From the NCBI GenBank assembly GCA_021029095.1, contig JAJOHG010000001.1:2542001-2606000 (forward strand): a DNA stretch of 64,000 nt, written 5' to 3'. Below are positions 11,946-23,898 of this stretch, one piece after another. The notes under the pieces were generated by a model. It had not been told where the DNA came from. It did not search any database and saw only the letters and a list, made by a program, of their open reading frames with translations. Each line of letters opens with the position of its first letter. Within the stretch, counting starts at the first letter, position 1. A program made the translations under genes and the position numbers. Source of the DNA: Phellopilus nigrolimitatus (Eukaryota; Basidiomycota; Agaricomycetes; Hymenochaetales; Hymenochaetaceae).

Positions 11946-12918
11946 ACTCAGATTCACTTTTTTATCCAAAGCGACATTTGTATATGGGATTTTCTTGCTA
12001 CACGACTTTGTAATACTATTCTCCAAGCAACTGTAATAATAAGGAAAATGCATCTGGCATACCTCCAACGGAAATGTCATCTTTTTCTCGCCTACTGTAT
12101 TCCTTGTTCGCGGCTGACAGGTCATTAGGTAACAAGATCAGTGTAAGCGCGCTCGCGCGATATGTATGGGCTGAAGTATCTAACAACTGGAGAGATCTAT
12201 TCAGATAGTGGGGATTAGTAAGCAAGTAGCCAGAAACATTTGGCGGAAGGCCGACTTCCACAAGGAGCTCAAAGGATATGAACGCGTCTTCTAAATAGAC
12301 TTTTTGAACTCAAGAACTCAAAAGAGATCGACACTTATGTAATATAAGGTCGGAATATATGTACATGTCCACGGACCAAGGATGAGATTCATGCGTCGCG
12401 GCCCGAAAGCACGTACACGGAGAAATTGACTAAGCGGGTGAGAAGAAACGTTCATTCTATAAAACTCAGATAGTCGGCCATCTAGCAATTGCTACAGGAT
12501 TGGCTTAGTATGCGTTACACAAAAGGGGGACGGGGCATGGACATCCATTACAGGAATCGTTACAACATGAGATGAGACCGAAAACAACGCGATTGTGAGA
12601 GCAGGGAGTCAGCTTGTCATCACAGAAACCAAAAAAGGAAAGGAGAAGGAGAAAAGAAAAGAGGAGATAAAAGCAAGATGCCATCCAGATGATCAGAAGC
12701 GAAACGTAAGTATGAAGAAGCAAAAAAGGAAAAAAAGAAAGCGAGGGAGAAGGAAAGGGCGAGAAGAGACGAAAAAAGAAGCAACGGGGAGATTCAAGAG
12801 GCAGATTCGGACATTCGGCGTCGGATACACAATCACGTGTAATCTTCCCTCAAAAAGTCGGAGCAGACGCAACGAAGCGGAAATACGCAGGAAGTACGTG
12901 GGCGACGGACAGCCAGAC
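11946..12918. other. Convergent intergenic region
   Basis: This lies between the 3' ends of the GID-subunit gene (plus) and the UbiA gene (minus), so it should hold both terminators. It contains the polypurine tract annotated separately. The 141-codon open frame at 12595-13020 is Lys/Arg low complexity over that tract and then runs antisense into the UbiA gene, so I do not call it a gene. Confidence 0.55.
12624..12810 (+). repeat. Polypurine (A/G-rich) low-complexity tract
   Basis: The plus strand is almost entirely A and G, with short interruptions, across most of this stretch (for example AAAAAAGGAAAGGAGAAGGA near 12631). It lies just beyond the 3' end of the minus-strand UbiA gene. Such mirror-like purine tracts can form triplexes or act in termination, but no function is shown here. 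Confidence 0.7.
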
Positions 12919-13941
12919 CTATTTCAAAGTCATGCATGTAATCAGCACTCGAATCCGGAAGTCAACCACAGAAGCACGCACGTTATACAGGTAGAAGCTA
13001 TGTTGATCCGCCTTCATTGAGTGGAACGCGACGAAGCGGCCACCGACCGCGAACGCCAGGACGTTGAAAGCCAGAGAAACAGCGGTGCTGAGTCCCCAAA
13101 GCGCGCTGAGACCGACCGACCACGCAGCAAGTGCGAGCAGGAGCGTAGGACGAGCCGTAGCGGGGGCAATGATCGGGAGTGTCTGTCTCCCCACGAGGCG
13201 GTCGCCTTCGGTGTCCTTGAAGTCCTGCGCCTGAATCGTCGTTGCGAAAATGCCCTGCGCTACAGAGTACGGACAGCACGCTGATGTTGTCGAGTGCGTG
13301 ACGATTAGATCCTGAAAGGCATTGAGTCAGAAGAGCGTTCAGGCGCATTTGTAGGACGGCGGAAATACACACCAGCAATGAGGCATGCGCCGACCTCGAA
13401 CGACATGAAACCGAAGGCGTTGACGACGTTCCGGCCGAGCCAGTGGCCCGCAGCGGCGCCCATCTCGTCGTACACATACGTGAGAATGCACAAAGCAACG
13501 CTGGCTTGCACAGTTTCCGCGCTATAGCAGGCAGAGAGTGCCCAGCACAATGGGACCAGTGCCCAGCGAAGCACCTTCGCGTGCTTCCAAGAGATGCGCC
13601 CCGCGGGAAGTGGACGATCGCGCTTGTTATGCTCGTCCTCCGCCGGGTTGAGTGTCTGGTTCGATACATCGAACTGCAGAACATGGAACCATACCCAGAA
13701 GACGACATGTGGAAGGTGCACAATGTTTTCCAAGGGTGCGGACGCGACGGCAAGCAATGTCTGATGGCGGAAGATAGAATAGACGCTATGAGCGCGCACT
13801 CGGAAAACCCTATAAGAGCAAGAGAAACTGGCATACGATGGGAATAACGGTCGTCTTGATATCCGACTTTGTGAACAAGAAGAGCGTCCACAAATGATAT
13901 AGGACGTGGGAGGGCAGCTGGAGCAGCGTTTGAAGCATCAT
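12919..13941 (-). CDS. UbiA-family membrane prenyltransferase or terpene cyclase (one-base frame break)
   Basis: This is an integral membrane enzyme of the UbiA superfamily, in the fungal group of roughly 290-300 residues whose substrates are mostly unknown and which may include prenyl transferases or terpene cyclases. Exons are 13941-13837, 13760-13373 and 13311-12919. The start MMLQTLLQLPSHVLYHLWT is followed by FTKSDIKTTVIPI. The first Asp-rich loop (residues 69-85) is NQTLNPAEDEHNKRDRPLPAG. The second reads QDFKDTEGDRLVGR, a DxxDxxxD motif. Several hydrophobic helices are visible (VVFWVWFHVLQF, LLLALAAWSVGLSALWG). The end is YNVRASVVDFRIRV plus 9 residues. Exon 3 is one base too long for its phases. 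The protein reads correctly on both sides of the CCC at 13253-13255 (LSVLCSA, then GIFATTIQAQ), so the cause is a base insertion or sequencing error. If real, this is a pseudogene. Confidence 0.82.
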
Positions 13942-14631
13942 AGAGATGGTGAAATGTTAGACTCGAGAGGAGAGGTAACCGGGCGCAATGAGCAGTAAGC
14001 AGAAAATCGAACACTGGGGACCTGTATTCCATCCTCTCGGGGAGACCGCTATTTATCGTACGGCGTTCAAGCTCACGAAGCTGGTTTTCGCAGTGCATTC
14101 AGCGTGAAACTTTCCGCACAACCGAGTACGTCAGAGATGCCTACCTCCTGCGCGTTACGGCATATTTCCCAGCAGACGGCCAGATCTCCCCAGAGATTGG
14201 CTTCACTTCAAAGCAATCGGAGCCCAATACGCATGTCAGAGGTTGCGAGGCCCGGGCGACCTTGCAAGCAAGATCCACGTTTACGATGGAGACGGTCGTT
14301 TATACACCCAGATAACCACGATCGGCGGAAGTAAAATTGGCTAGAATTTTATCGCTGACCATCCTTATTTTCGTCATTTTCCGCCAGCATAAGCTCGGCC
14401 TCGGCGGTCTCCGCAGCACGTTCTGTAAACAAATTTATCGCGTCATCATGGTTGCAAGCAACAACAAAGGAGGCAACCGAATTAGCGATCAACCGATGTT
14501 CTGTGTCCCGTCGTCGATCACGCCGATCTCTTCCATACCAGAGATCATAATAGACTTCCTCGAGGCCATCTGGGACCCACATCTGTAAGTACATTGCTTT
14601 TGAATTTCTTATTTCAAGGCACGGAGGGGGA

Positions 14632-14654
14632 GGGGGGGGGGGGGGGGGGGGGGG
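14632..14654 (+). repeat. G homopolymer, 23 bases
   Basis: An uninterrupted run of 23 G follows a shorter GGGGGA block (14626-14631). The length is likely imprecise because such runs are hard to sequence. It lies about 690 bp upstream of the UbiA start codon on that gene's template side, and it could form a quadruplex. No coding sequence covers it. Confidence 0.85.
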
Positions 14655-17643
14655 AATCGAGAAAAGCAGATATTGAGACTCAAGTCAATAGATGGTGCCT
14701 GCAGCATGCATAGGTGCTGACGCTGAACTTGTTTTGGATTGTTTTTATCAGTGGCGGATGAGAAGTATGGCTCGAGGTGTTGTCCCCCTGATTTAAGCTA
14801 GACTCGGAACATCCACCACTTCCGGAGGCAAAACGAGGTGTCCGTATTTAAAATGCTTTGAAGATCAATCTCGTGCTTCGGAAGTGAATGCAACATGAGC
14901 ACACTATTACATTTATTCAAGATTAGCTCCGTTTGGGTAGCCTCGCCGAAAATGTCGACGTATTTGCGCATGAAGCAAGTACTCACTCAGTAGAACGTGT
15001 ATGGTCGTTAGGCCTGCAGTTTGCCCATAGATCTGCTGATAAAAGAGCCAAAAAATCAGAAGTTGATCGCAAAGCCCTCGATTATGTACAGCGGGCACGA
15101 GTTTTGCTTCGTAAATCTAAAATAAACGTCTTAGTGGTGCTTTAATCTCATGGTACGTCGTCGGCATCGCGGGAACGAATATTCATTTTCACCGTATTGA
15201 ACAGTGGGAGAGCAAGTTTTATCATTGTCATCTGAGTTACGATAGCTCGTAAGCTTGGTTTGCAGCATATGGGAATCCGAGATATTCTAAGCTCTGAAAT
15301 CCGATGGTCGCAGTTGAATTTGCGACGATTCTAGGTCTCAGATATCTCATGACAGATACTCGTGTCTTCAGTTATCCGGGTAGAGCGACTCTAGTTGAGC
15401 AATAAGCCAATAATTGAGCGTCAAGATAGGGCGGCTCGGGCGTCAAAGTTAATCCGAGACAAGCACCGAGATACACAACCCATCTTCAGAAGCTCTAGTA
15501 GGACCTCCGAGTCCGAGGGCACTTTGCGTCAGCTGGTAGTCACCAGTCACATACAGTCACAGTCACACACAATTCAAAAATTTGCTTCCGTGAGCCCCTG
15601 ACCTCTGCGCCCGCATCTCGTCGTCAAACCTGTAGGGCAAGGCAAATTGTCGATACCGCCGACCTGCTCGATCTTACCGTCCGATTAGCGCTTCTTTTGT
15701 TCAATCGCGAGATCATGACTAGAACTCAGATGGAGGGAGTTACCAATGCCGAATTACAAGGAACAGTCCGTGCGTGGACACAGTGCGCGCATCGGGCCGA
15801 ATGTTTGCTCACCTCAGATACAATACGCCACGCCTTAGCGAATGACACCTTTAGCTCTCTTCTGCTCCTCGCCGACATTAATTCCATCAGATATCATTGA
15901 CCTCGGAGATGCTTGCGTACTCGTTTGTTCACCCTTTAACGCTCAAAAACTTGTGAATTAACCACGCGTGGAGGAGCCTTGAGAAGAATTACGTTGATTA
16001 TCGCAAGACTACGCTGGTTTATTCCGCATCACGCCGCCAGACACTTGTTTATGAATACGGCTTTTGGCTAATCACTTTCGATCACCTGTATAGTGAGTGC
16101 GCCCCGGGGAAGGCGAGCGGCTTCATTTTTTTCGCCTATATTCTAAATAAATTAACCCGTCCACTCGACTGCCGTATTCAGTCGTAACACAATGCCTTCG
16201 TTCAATTAAATCTGAACCGCAATCGTCATCAATGGTATTCAACGGGAATACATAATTTTTACAAGTACCTTTTGTCCTGTTCTAGCTTCTCACCATCGGC
16301 GCTCCGTACTCAATTCAGTCACGTATACAGCCACATTCCGTCCAGTCTTTCCTGCCACATGAGCACTTGCTCGCTAAGTCCCCGCTTTTGTCTAATGATG
16401 GGAGTTAAAGTTATCGCAATCAGTCTTTTTTTTAGCATCGGCGGTGAAAACGACGGAACAATTATCTTTTATCGAACGAAAGAAAAGGAGCGGAGTAAAC
16501 GACCAAAGAAATCAGAAGGTCGGAGAATGTGTCCAAAAATCTGATTATAAGTTACACTATCCCCCTTGACTTATCTCCTGATCCGCCAAGCTGTTGTCCG
16601 CCTCACCTCCTGGATTCTGAATTCAACTTGTCATTTTGTTCTGCCCGTCGAGCCTGAGTAAGATCACTCTCCTCTGCGCTATGCACTACTCTCGGCAAAA
16701 TCTCTTTGACTTCTAGTGTCTCTGGAAATCGATTATTCGTCCGGAAGTCGTCTCTTTTAAGATTTTCGTACACTTGGAGAAAGACTTTATGAGACTAAAG
16801 CTCACGTCCAATTTAAAAGATTTGCTTCGCCGCCTTAACTTACGCTTCTACTTGCTGCGCGCGCTCCTGACTTGCTACTCGATATCTAAAAACTCCAATG
16901 GCTCGGTGTCAGCCGGCCGCATCTTGGGGCTTACCGCGGTTCTTTAAGCTTCAGATATGGCTACTGCTGATTTTATATCCCTCGGAACCATTCTGCAGAG
17001 CACGGCGCGCTCCTCGTGGGACCTAGAAGCCACTGTTAAAGGTGGTACTGTTGTAGGGTATTTACGAGTGCCCGCTCGAAGTACGTCGTCCCTAAAAAAA
17101 AGTATCTCCAGCCGTTTGAATATTTATCCTCCGTTTTTGGCGCGCCGTGTAGTAATTGCGGTAAAGAAGAAAAAAAAGGTTATCATCTCCAAGCAAGCTC
17201 AGGCGGACTTGCCGCGGATTTGCAAGCCTCGTTATGAATTTATGTCAAGAATAAATTTGTAGCTCGAGAAAGAAGTGATGGTTGCTGCTTGCGTAACTCC
17301 TAGCGCTGCTGTGCTCTGAGGGAAAAAGCAGGCGCACAAGTTATTAGTAAGTCCTACCGGTCGGACGTTTCCTGTATGCAAGAGTCTCAATGAAATGGTT
17401 CCTCTGAATACAAGAAATTCTGATTTCGTCTGATATTTGTTTCGAAAAAGCCTCGGGGTGCGGTTTTTCCCCCCGTACGGCTTTATTTCCTTCCGTACGC
17501 GTATGCTTCTGCAAATCCATCGTAGATCCGTAGTCTACATGCATGTTTGACTAGGGCGACGTCCGGGTGCGTAAATAACGGACCTATGTCGAAAAATTTC
17601 CAAGCAGGTCTGTACCCATGTGTCATACGAGCAGCATGGCAAT

Positions 17644-17709
17644 GGCATGGCACTCACATGGCGCTGGCATGGCACTCACATGGTGCTGGCATGGCACTCC
17701 TCGCATGGC
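17644..17709 (+). repeat. 22 bp tandem repeat, nearly three copies
   Basis: Units starting at 17644, 17666 and 17688 share GGCATGGCACTCACATGG followed by CGCT or TGCT. The first two differ by one base and the third diverges after GGCATGGCACTC. The whole array is rich in CATGG/CCATG. No gene covers it and it sits about 415 bp before the GCN20-like start codon. Confidence 0.85.
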
Positions 17710-18123
17710 ACAGCGCGTGGCAACTACCTTCACGACATTTATTCCTGGCCCGTTTCCAACTTCGTCTCCCCGGTCCCCTCTTTTCCCCCTTATTTCGTTT
17801 CGTGAACCGGTGTGCTTATAATAATTACGAGCCACAGCCCAAAGCTATGAGCGTCCGCTTTCTGCTGTAAAAGGCTTTTACGCATGCAGTATCAAGCAGA
17901 CATGCGAAGAGCTTTTTCAAATTATATGTATATGCATGGAGGTAAGCTTTTTTTCTGTAAGACTGTCAATAAGTATGTGTAAAACTTGCACGTCAAAACC
18001 ATTTGATCTTATAAACGAATAAATAAGATTTAAGGTTAAGGAGGCACGTGATTTCTTTAGTCACTAGTGAATGCCATTGCCAACTATGATTCAAATTTGA
18101 CTTTGACCTCAGGCTTTGCAGAT

Positions 18124-21100
18124 ATGTCTGCCGCTGACGTCGCCCGTGAAATTCGGTCCAACCTACCAGGGACTGAGGAGATTGTCGTTGATTATCTTTC
18201 TGGCTATCTCGTCGACGAAGCGGGCGAGGATGAGGATGTCCTCGCCATTACACGCAATATGCTCTCCTCATTCGCGGAGACGCGGCCTGCGGCGCTCGAG
18301 GAGCTCCTTGGCAGATTGAGCACGGTGCTCGAGGTGCGCTTGAAAGCGAAGGGAGTAGTGGCAGGTCTACGTCGGCTCGACAAGGCGCTCGAAATGGGGA
18401 AGACGGGCTCAATCTCGAACACAATCGCGTTCACGGAGGGCGTCGACCTCGAGTCGGTCAACAAGGCAAAGTCCGTATTTTTTGCCTCACCGTTGGAGGA
18501 TGATGTTATAACGATGCCGTAGGGCATCCCGCGTTGACGTCAAGAAATTAGAGAAGCAGGAGACAAAGCTGAGAGTGAGTCGCTGTATTTGTTTTTAACT
18601 CCAACTAGGCTGGTAGATTGACCAGGTGATTGGGGGAACAGGCCAAGATTGAAAAAAGAGCACGCCGAGACCTTTACGAGGGTTCGAAACTGCTCGATCA
18701 GCATCGCAAACAAGTGAGGGTTCCCTTTTCTTTACCTTTGCAAAGGAAGCCAACTGATCTTGTGTGTCATTTCCTAGCAATCGTACGAAGAGATGTTCTT
18801 GAAGGTCAACTCCTTGGAAGCAAGCAATGCCGGAAAGAACAAGAGCAAGGATGTGCACCTTCCTTCAATCGACGTCACTTTCGGCTCGAACCGCATTCTG
18901 TGAGCTTTTCTTTTTCTTTTTTCTTTTTGGAGTCGAATCGTCCAGGATGTAATGTTTCTGACCAGTTGTACAGCTCTGGTGCGAGCTTAACACTTGCTTA
19001 CGGACGGAGATATGGTCTTATTGGGCGAAACGGTGGGTAGTGCATATTTTCTTCTCGCTTTCCATGATTTTAGATCTTTCATAAGGTGTCGGAAAATCGA
19101 CATTGCTTAGACATATCGCCCTGCGTGAGGTGCCGGTGCCTTCTCACATTACCATCCTCTTCGTTGAGCAAGAGGTAAGTGATTTTGTTTTGCTTGATCC
19201 ATACTTGAGAAAATAACCTCAATACCAATACGAAAGATCGTCGGTGATGACACTACTGCCATTGACTCAGTGCTGAAAGCAGACGTCTGGCGAGATTCAC
19301 TGCTCTCAGAGGAAGCCGCCCTGAACGCGAAGCTTGCCGAGCTTGAGGAACAGGGTGACGACAAACGCTTCGAGGACGCGCGTGACGAAGCTACCGCGCG
19401 CCTGACGGAGGTGCACCAGAGCCTCGCGGAGATGGAAGCGGAAAGTGGGCCTGCTAGGGCAGCGTCGCTACTGGCTGGTATACAAAAACAATGTTTGTGT
19501 CCTTAAAATGTAATCCTGATCGCCCCGCAGGATTGGGTTTTACCGAGGCGGACCAGCACAGGCAGACGAAGTCGTTCAGTGGTGGTTGGCGGTAAGCATA
19601 TCTGCCGCTTTTAATTGTTTTCTACGAATTTTATATATGCGTCGTAGAATGCGTCTTGCACTGGCCCGTGCGCTTTTTGTCAAGGTTTGGAAATAAAAAT
19701 TGAAAAAGCTTAGGTGACGTTCACTCACGATTTCACCAGCCCCACCTACTGCTTCTGGATGAGCCGTCCAATCACAGTATGTCTTGATTTTTCGATAAAT
19801 AGCAAAGCGCTGAGTCGAGTTTGCTATCAGTCGATCTCAATGCGTTAGCGTGGTTAGAAGATTACTTGCAGACATGGCCCGGAACATTGCTTGTCGTGTA
19901 AGCTTAAATACTCCAACTAAATTCTCTGTATTTGTATTGACAATTTAATTTTGAAAAAGGTCTCACGACCGAGCATTTTTGTGAGTGTTCCACCAATAAA
20001 TCATGAAGTCACACTTTTTCAAGGACGAACCGCATTTCTTGTAGGGACGCCGTCGCAACTGACATCGTGCATCAACACTCAGGAAGATTGGATTATTACA
20101 AAGGGTATTTTTATGTTAATCAAGAAGACTCCCTTATCTTATTTGCCTTCTCAGCAACTTCATGCAGTTTTATTCGACAAAGTCAGAGCGCGATAAGAAG
20201 CTGCTTAGAGAGTACGAGACGCAGATGGACTACCGCAAGCATCTGCAGGCTTTCATCGACCGCTGGCGTTACAATGCCAACCGCGGTATGTCCTTTATTT
20301 TGTTTCACATTCTGGGCATACTTATAATATACACTTTTATGCATCTTTCTCGCGCTTTTGTTTATTCTTTTCACCTCCCGTAGCTGCACAGGCTCAGTCA
20401 AAAATCAAGATCCTCGAGAAGCTTCCGGAATTACAACCGCCCGAAGCAGACGAAACGGAGACGTTCCGGTCGGTTATCTTTCTGAGCCTCAACGATCGTG
20501 GCACAAATTAAGCACATTGAACTGCGTAGTTTCCCGGATTGCGACAAAATTTCACCTCCGTTGCTGCAGCTCTCTGGCGTGTCATTCGGCTATACTCCGG
20601 ACCACCCCATCTTGAAGAATATCGATATTGATGTGGGGCTGGATTCGCGGATAGCTATAGTTGGCGCAAACGGTGCTGGAAAGTGAGTCTGATATCTCTT
20701 TTTGCGGAGATTCGTTTTGTTTATAATCAAATAGGTCAACACTGTAAGTCGCAAAATGGCGAGCAACCGAAATGCTTATATGAACATTCCATTTTCACAG
20801 AATCAAGCTTTTGACCGAAGAGTTGTCACCTAATTCCGGACAGACTAATCGAAATGGACGACTTCGCGTGTGCGTTTCTGGACCTACCGGATCAGTGTAC
20901 TTACTGACATAAATTTCCAACAGGGGCTACTTTGCTCAGCATCATGTCGACACCTTGACGCCTACTATGACCCCGGTATCGTTTCTGGCATCGAAATTTC
21001 CGGGAAAGAGTGAGCAAGAATACCGAGGTCATCTGGGCAACTTCCAGATTAGTGGCATGACTGGGTATGCAGAAGTTTTTCTTTCTTTTCGAGCCACTGG

Positions 21101-21624
21101 TTCTAACTGGTCGTGGCTTGTAAGCTTGCAGCTGATCGGTACGCTGAGTGGAGGTCAGAAGAGTCGTGTGGCGTTCGCTGCGTTATCTCTGCAGAATCCG
21201 CACATTTTGCTGCTCGATGAGGTAGGACTGCTGTTTTTTGTGGCTTATGTAATCGAGCGGAGTCTGACGTTGAGCACTGTGCAGCCAACTAACCATCTCG
21301 ATATCGAGGGTCTCGACGCATTGATGAGCGCGCTGGGAAAGTGGAACGGCGGCGTCATCCTCATTTCCCATGACGAAAGATTTATTACGACGGTCGCGAA
21401 AGAAGTAAGTTCTCGTTTTACAGCTGCGTGTAGGCTCGGTAGCTCATGATAGGTTTCTTTATCAGCTATGGGTCTGTGGAGATTGTTCTGTAACGAAGTT
21501 CATGGGCGATGTGCAGGCGTACAAGGTCGGTTACTTTCACTACCATTTAAATGAGATTTTATACTAACTCGATGCATGTTATCTACAGAGTCTGATTGTA
21601 AACAACCTAAAAGGGACGCCCTGA
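18124..21624 (+). CDS. GCN20: ABC-F ATPase, Gcn20/ABCF3 type
   Basis: This is a cytosolic ABC-F protein with no membrane domain. In yeast Gcn20 acts with Gcn1 on ribosomes to activate the eIF2-alpha kinase Gcn2 in amino-acid starvation. Twenty-three exons give 721 residues, and every intron phase checks. Exon starts are 18124, 18523, 18642, 18778, 18974, 19086, 19237, 19531, 19648, 19740, 19831, 19960, 20045, 20155, 20384, 20530, 20735, 20801, 20924, 21125, 21285, 21466 and 21589. An N-terminal helical region (1-190) is typical of Gcn20. ABC domain 1 has [14 protein letters not shown] (Lys221), [17 protein letters not shown] and [15 protein letters not shown] domain 2 has [14 protein letters not shown] (Lys545), [13 protein letters not shown] and LLLDEPTNHLD. 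The ATG at 18124 ([12 protein letters not shown]) is preferred over 18067 because it begins the family-like sequence. The unit GTCAACACT at 20735-20743 is a 9 nt exon. Confidence 0.95.
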
Positions 21625-22059
21625 GTAGAGATTATCCATGTTGTACTTTACTAGGATCTGTGTATTTACTTTTTGCCACTTATGTGACTTCGAAATACGC
21701 CGTAGCTCTTCAACTCAGGCGCTTCGATCTGGAACCTTGCTGATGAACTCTGGACGTACTGATTATCTAGTAAACTATGCTTTCTATAAAGTCATCTCGT
21801 TTTCAATCCTCTTTGTCGCTAACTTCAAAGTTCGCTTCAAGCGCGTGAGAAATTATTAACGTGTTGTTGTCGCTTGTTGACGCGTCTGATCATCAATCCG
21901 AATTTCGTATCTTTTTCATAGACAAGTCATCGGAGGACTACCCTATTACCGCTCTGTTTTTGATATCTATGACCTTCCAACCGCTAATGACTCCCCAGTT
22001 TTCTCAAGCATACCAGTTTTAAATTGGAATAACAAGCTTGATTGCGTCAGTGCCCGCAG

Positions 22060-22067
22060 TATAAATA
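22060..22067 (+). promoter_or_regulatory. TATA box (TATAAATA) ahead of short ORF
   Basis: TATAAATATAG starts at 22060, 53 bases before an ATG that opens a 34-codon frame with a hydrophobic N-terminus. The spacing is normal for a TATA promoter with a short leader. The match to the consensus is seen directly, but its activity is inferred. Confidence 0.45.
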
Positions 22068-22112
22068 TAGCCTGCACGTATTACCCATTTTCCTCAGAGA
22101 CCAGCGAGCGAA

Positions 22113-22217
22113 ATGCAAAATCTACTTGTATTTCTTATCGTTATTCCTGCTTTCGGTCCATCAATCTATGCCAACCTTTCCATCTCAAGCTTGCTGCCAG
22201 TCATAGACCATATCTGA
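22113..22217 (+). CDS. Candidate 34-residue secreted peptide
   Basis: The ATG at 22113 opens MQNLLVFLIVIPAFGPSIYA, which reads like a signal peptide with possible cleavage after IYA. About 14 residues follow, ending LLPVIDHI, then TGA. The leader is short and purine-rich after a TATA box at 22060. There is no cysteine and no CaaX end, so it is neither a hydrophobin nor a pheromone precursor. I know no family for it. A downstream intron that extends the frame is possible but was not found. The alternative is a chance open frame. Confidence 0.22.
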   Translation: MQNLLVFLIVIPAFGPSIYANLSISSLLPVIDHI

Positions 22218-23898
22218 ACATACCTAGACAGCCTAAGATCATATACGTTCTTCTAGAAAGGCTAGAAGTCTTGGTCCTCTATACTCATTATAGAAAATTC
22301 TCACACGCTCATGTACTCATGCCGATCTGCAATTCCAGTAAACCGTCTCTAGCGCCGTACGCGACGACCTTTGAAACGATGTACAAACATATTATCTGAC
22401 CCTTTCAACCGATCCGACTGCGCAGTTTCTGACTATAGCGAACTGCTCTATGCAGCTCCCGATTCAAGGCTCAATACATGCATTGCTTGATGGGAAGGCT
22501 CGATTGAACTGACAGGCCCCTTGGTAGAAGTCTTCGCTGGACGAGGTCCCGCCGAAGGAGTTTGGTATGATACCTCTGCGAAGGTATCAAATCCATGTGT
22601 CTCATCCACGATTGGATGCGGGCCAACATTGCTCATGAAAATTCCAATTCATTATAAACATCACGTGTGATATTTCCTGCTGATTTGGACTGTAATAAAT
22701 CACTGCGTACTGTAATTCAGACCGGAGACTTTGGCTGATGAGCCAGTACGTGAATTTCGCTGCTTGGATTAGGCGTGAATCCCTATTTGAAAGCGACCGA
22801 CTACCAATTGACGACTCATATTAATAACAGCGAACGGAGCTTCTTTCCTGACCAGAAACAATCATCGAGTACATGGAGCTACTTGAACAGTCGGACAACC
22901 TTGCTATCACCAACTCATAACCGAGCATGTCTAAGACACAAAGCCATGATCTCTGCTGAAATAGGAGGAGCACCAACGCTACTTTGAAGATTCTGCAGAG
23001 CCGGAAATGTTAAAACGATTGCAAAAAAGGGATACAAATTTACGAGATCGATGACGATATTAAATGTCTCGATTCTCGTCTGCAAAAATTTGGATCCATG
23101 TAGAAATGATTATCATTCGGTGTCTCGGCGAAGGAGGCTAGATTGCTCACTCTGTAAAATATAGTGATTTGGCATAAAATTATGAATCAACACATAGAGT
23201 AGAGAAGTTCTGTTTTGCAGGCGGGGATCTCATATTGCATCGGGCATTGACAAATTCCCAATTATGAGTATCGGTTCTAGCCTTCATGCTACGTTTGATC
23301 GTCGGTTTGGCTCCGACTAAGCTTGTGCGCGGCGGCATTGTTCAGAGAAAATACGTCACACGTTCAAGGGTTTCGTCCAAGATATTTGGGAGGTTAAACG
23401 CGTTATCCGTTGAGGAGGAGCGAAGAATTCGCAGAGATCCAATGTAACTGGCTGTTAGTCTGCCAGTGGTATGTCCGATTGAGTTCTGCCGCTGCAAAGG
23501 ATGATATAAGATGAAATGCAAAGGATACAGTGTTGTCATTTACGAAGATGTGAAGGGAAATCAAGGGTTTCGCAGTGCCTGGCATCCGCGAGAGGTCAGC
23601 AAGACGTTACTCACCCGAGTCTAAAAGTACTAATCCTAGTTTTCATTCTTGACCGATCCTTTAACTCTGGTTTTCCCATTGCACTCGATCACGACAGTGA
23701 GAAATGATAGGCCTTCATGAGCTTTAGAGGCCAAAGAGGATGATAAAGCAGAAGAAAGCAGAAGGAAAAAAGGATAAGAGTTGGTTCGCGTAACAGACGC
23801 GACGCGAACCGTCACATCACACAAACCATTTCAAGGTTCAAGCCACGCTCGAACACTTCACTTCACTTCCAGATAACGACAACGACGACGCGACAACG

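Larger units (their letters stand above)
13942..18123. other. Gene-poor region upstream of GCN20-like gene
   Basis: About 4.2 kb without a recognisable gene or exon chain. Open frames of 60-100 codons occur (for example 16957-17262 and 15395-15601) but match nothing I know and show no splice context. The left end carries the promoter of the UbiA gene. The right end carries the promoter of the ABC-F gene, including an AT-rich stretch around 17930-18040. A 23-base G run and a 22 bp tandem repeat are listed separately. The mixed composition could be degraded transposon sequence, but I found no terminal repeats or transposase motifs. Confidence 0.5.
21625..23898. other. Intergenic between GCN20-like and TOP2
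   Basis: This holds the 3' region of the ABC-F gene and the promoter of TOP2. Apart from a candidate short secreted peptide at 22113-22217, I recognise nothing. The frame at 22448-22636 (minus) has no family match and no good promoter. No repeats were seen. Confidence 0.5.

Noticed and set aside
12595..13020. 141-codon Lys/Arg-rich frame on the plus strand
   Set aside because: It translates the polypurine tract and then runs antisense into the UbiA exon. Composition explains its length.
13942..18123. Transposon remnant
   Set aside because: The region is gene-poor, but I found no reverse-transcriptase, integrase or transposase motifs and no terminal repeats, so I left it unassigned.
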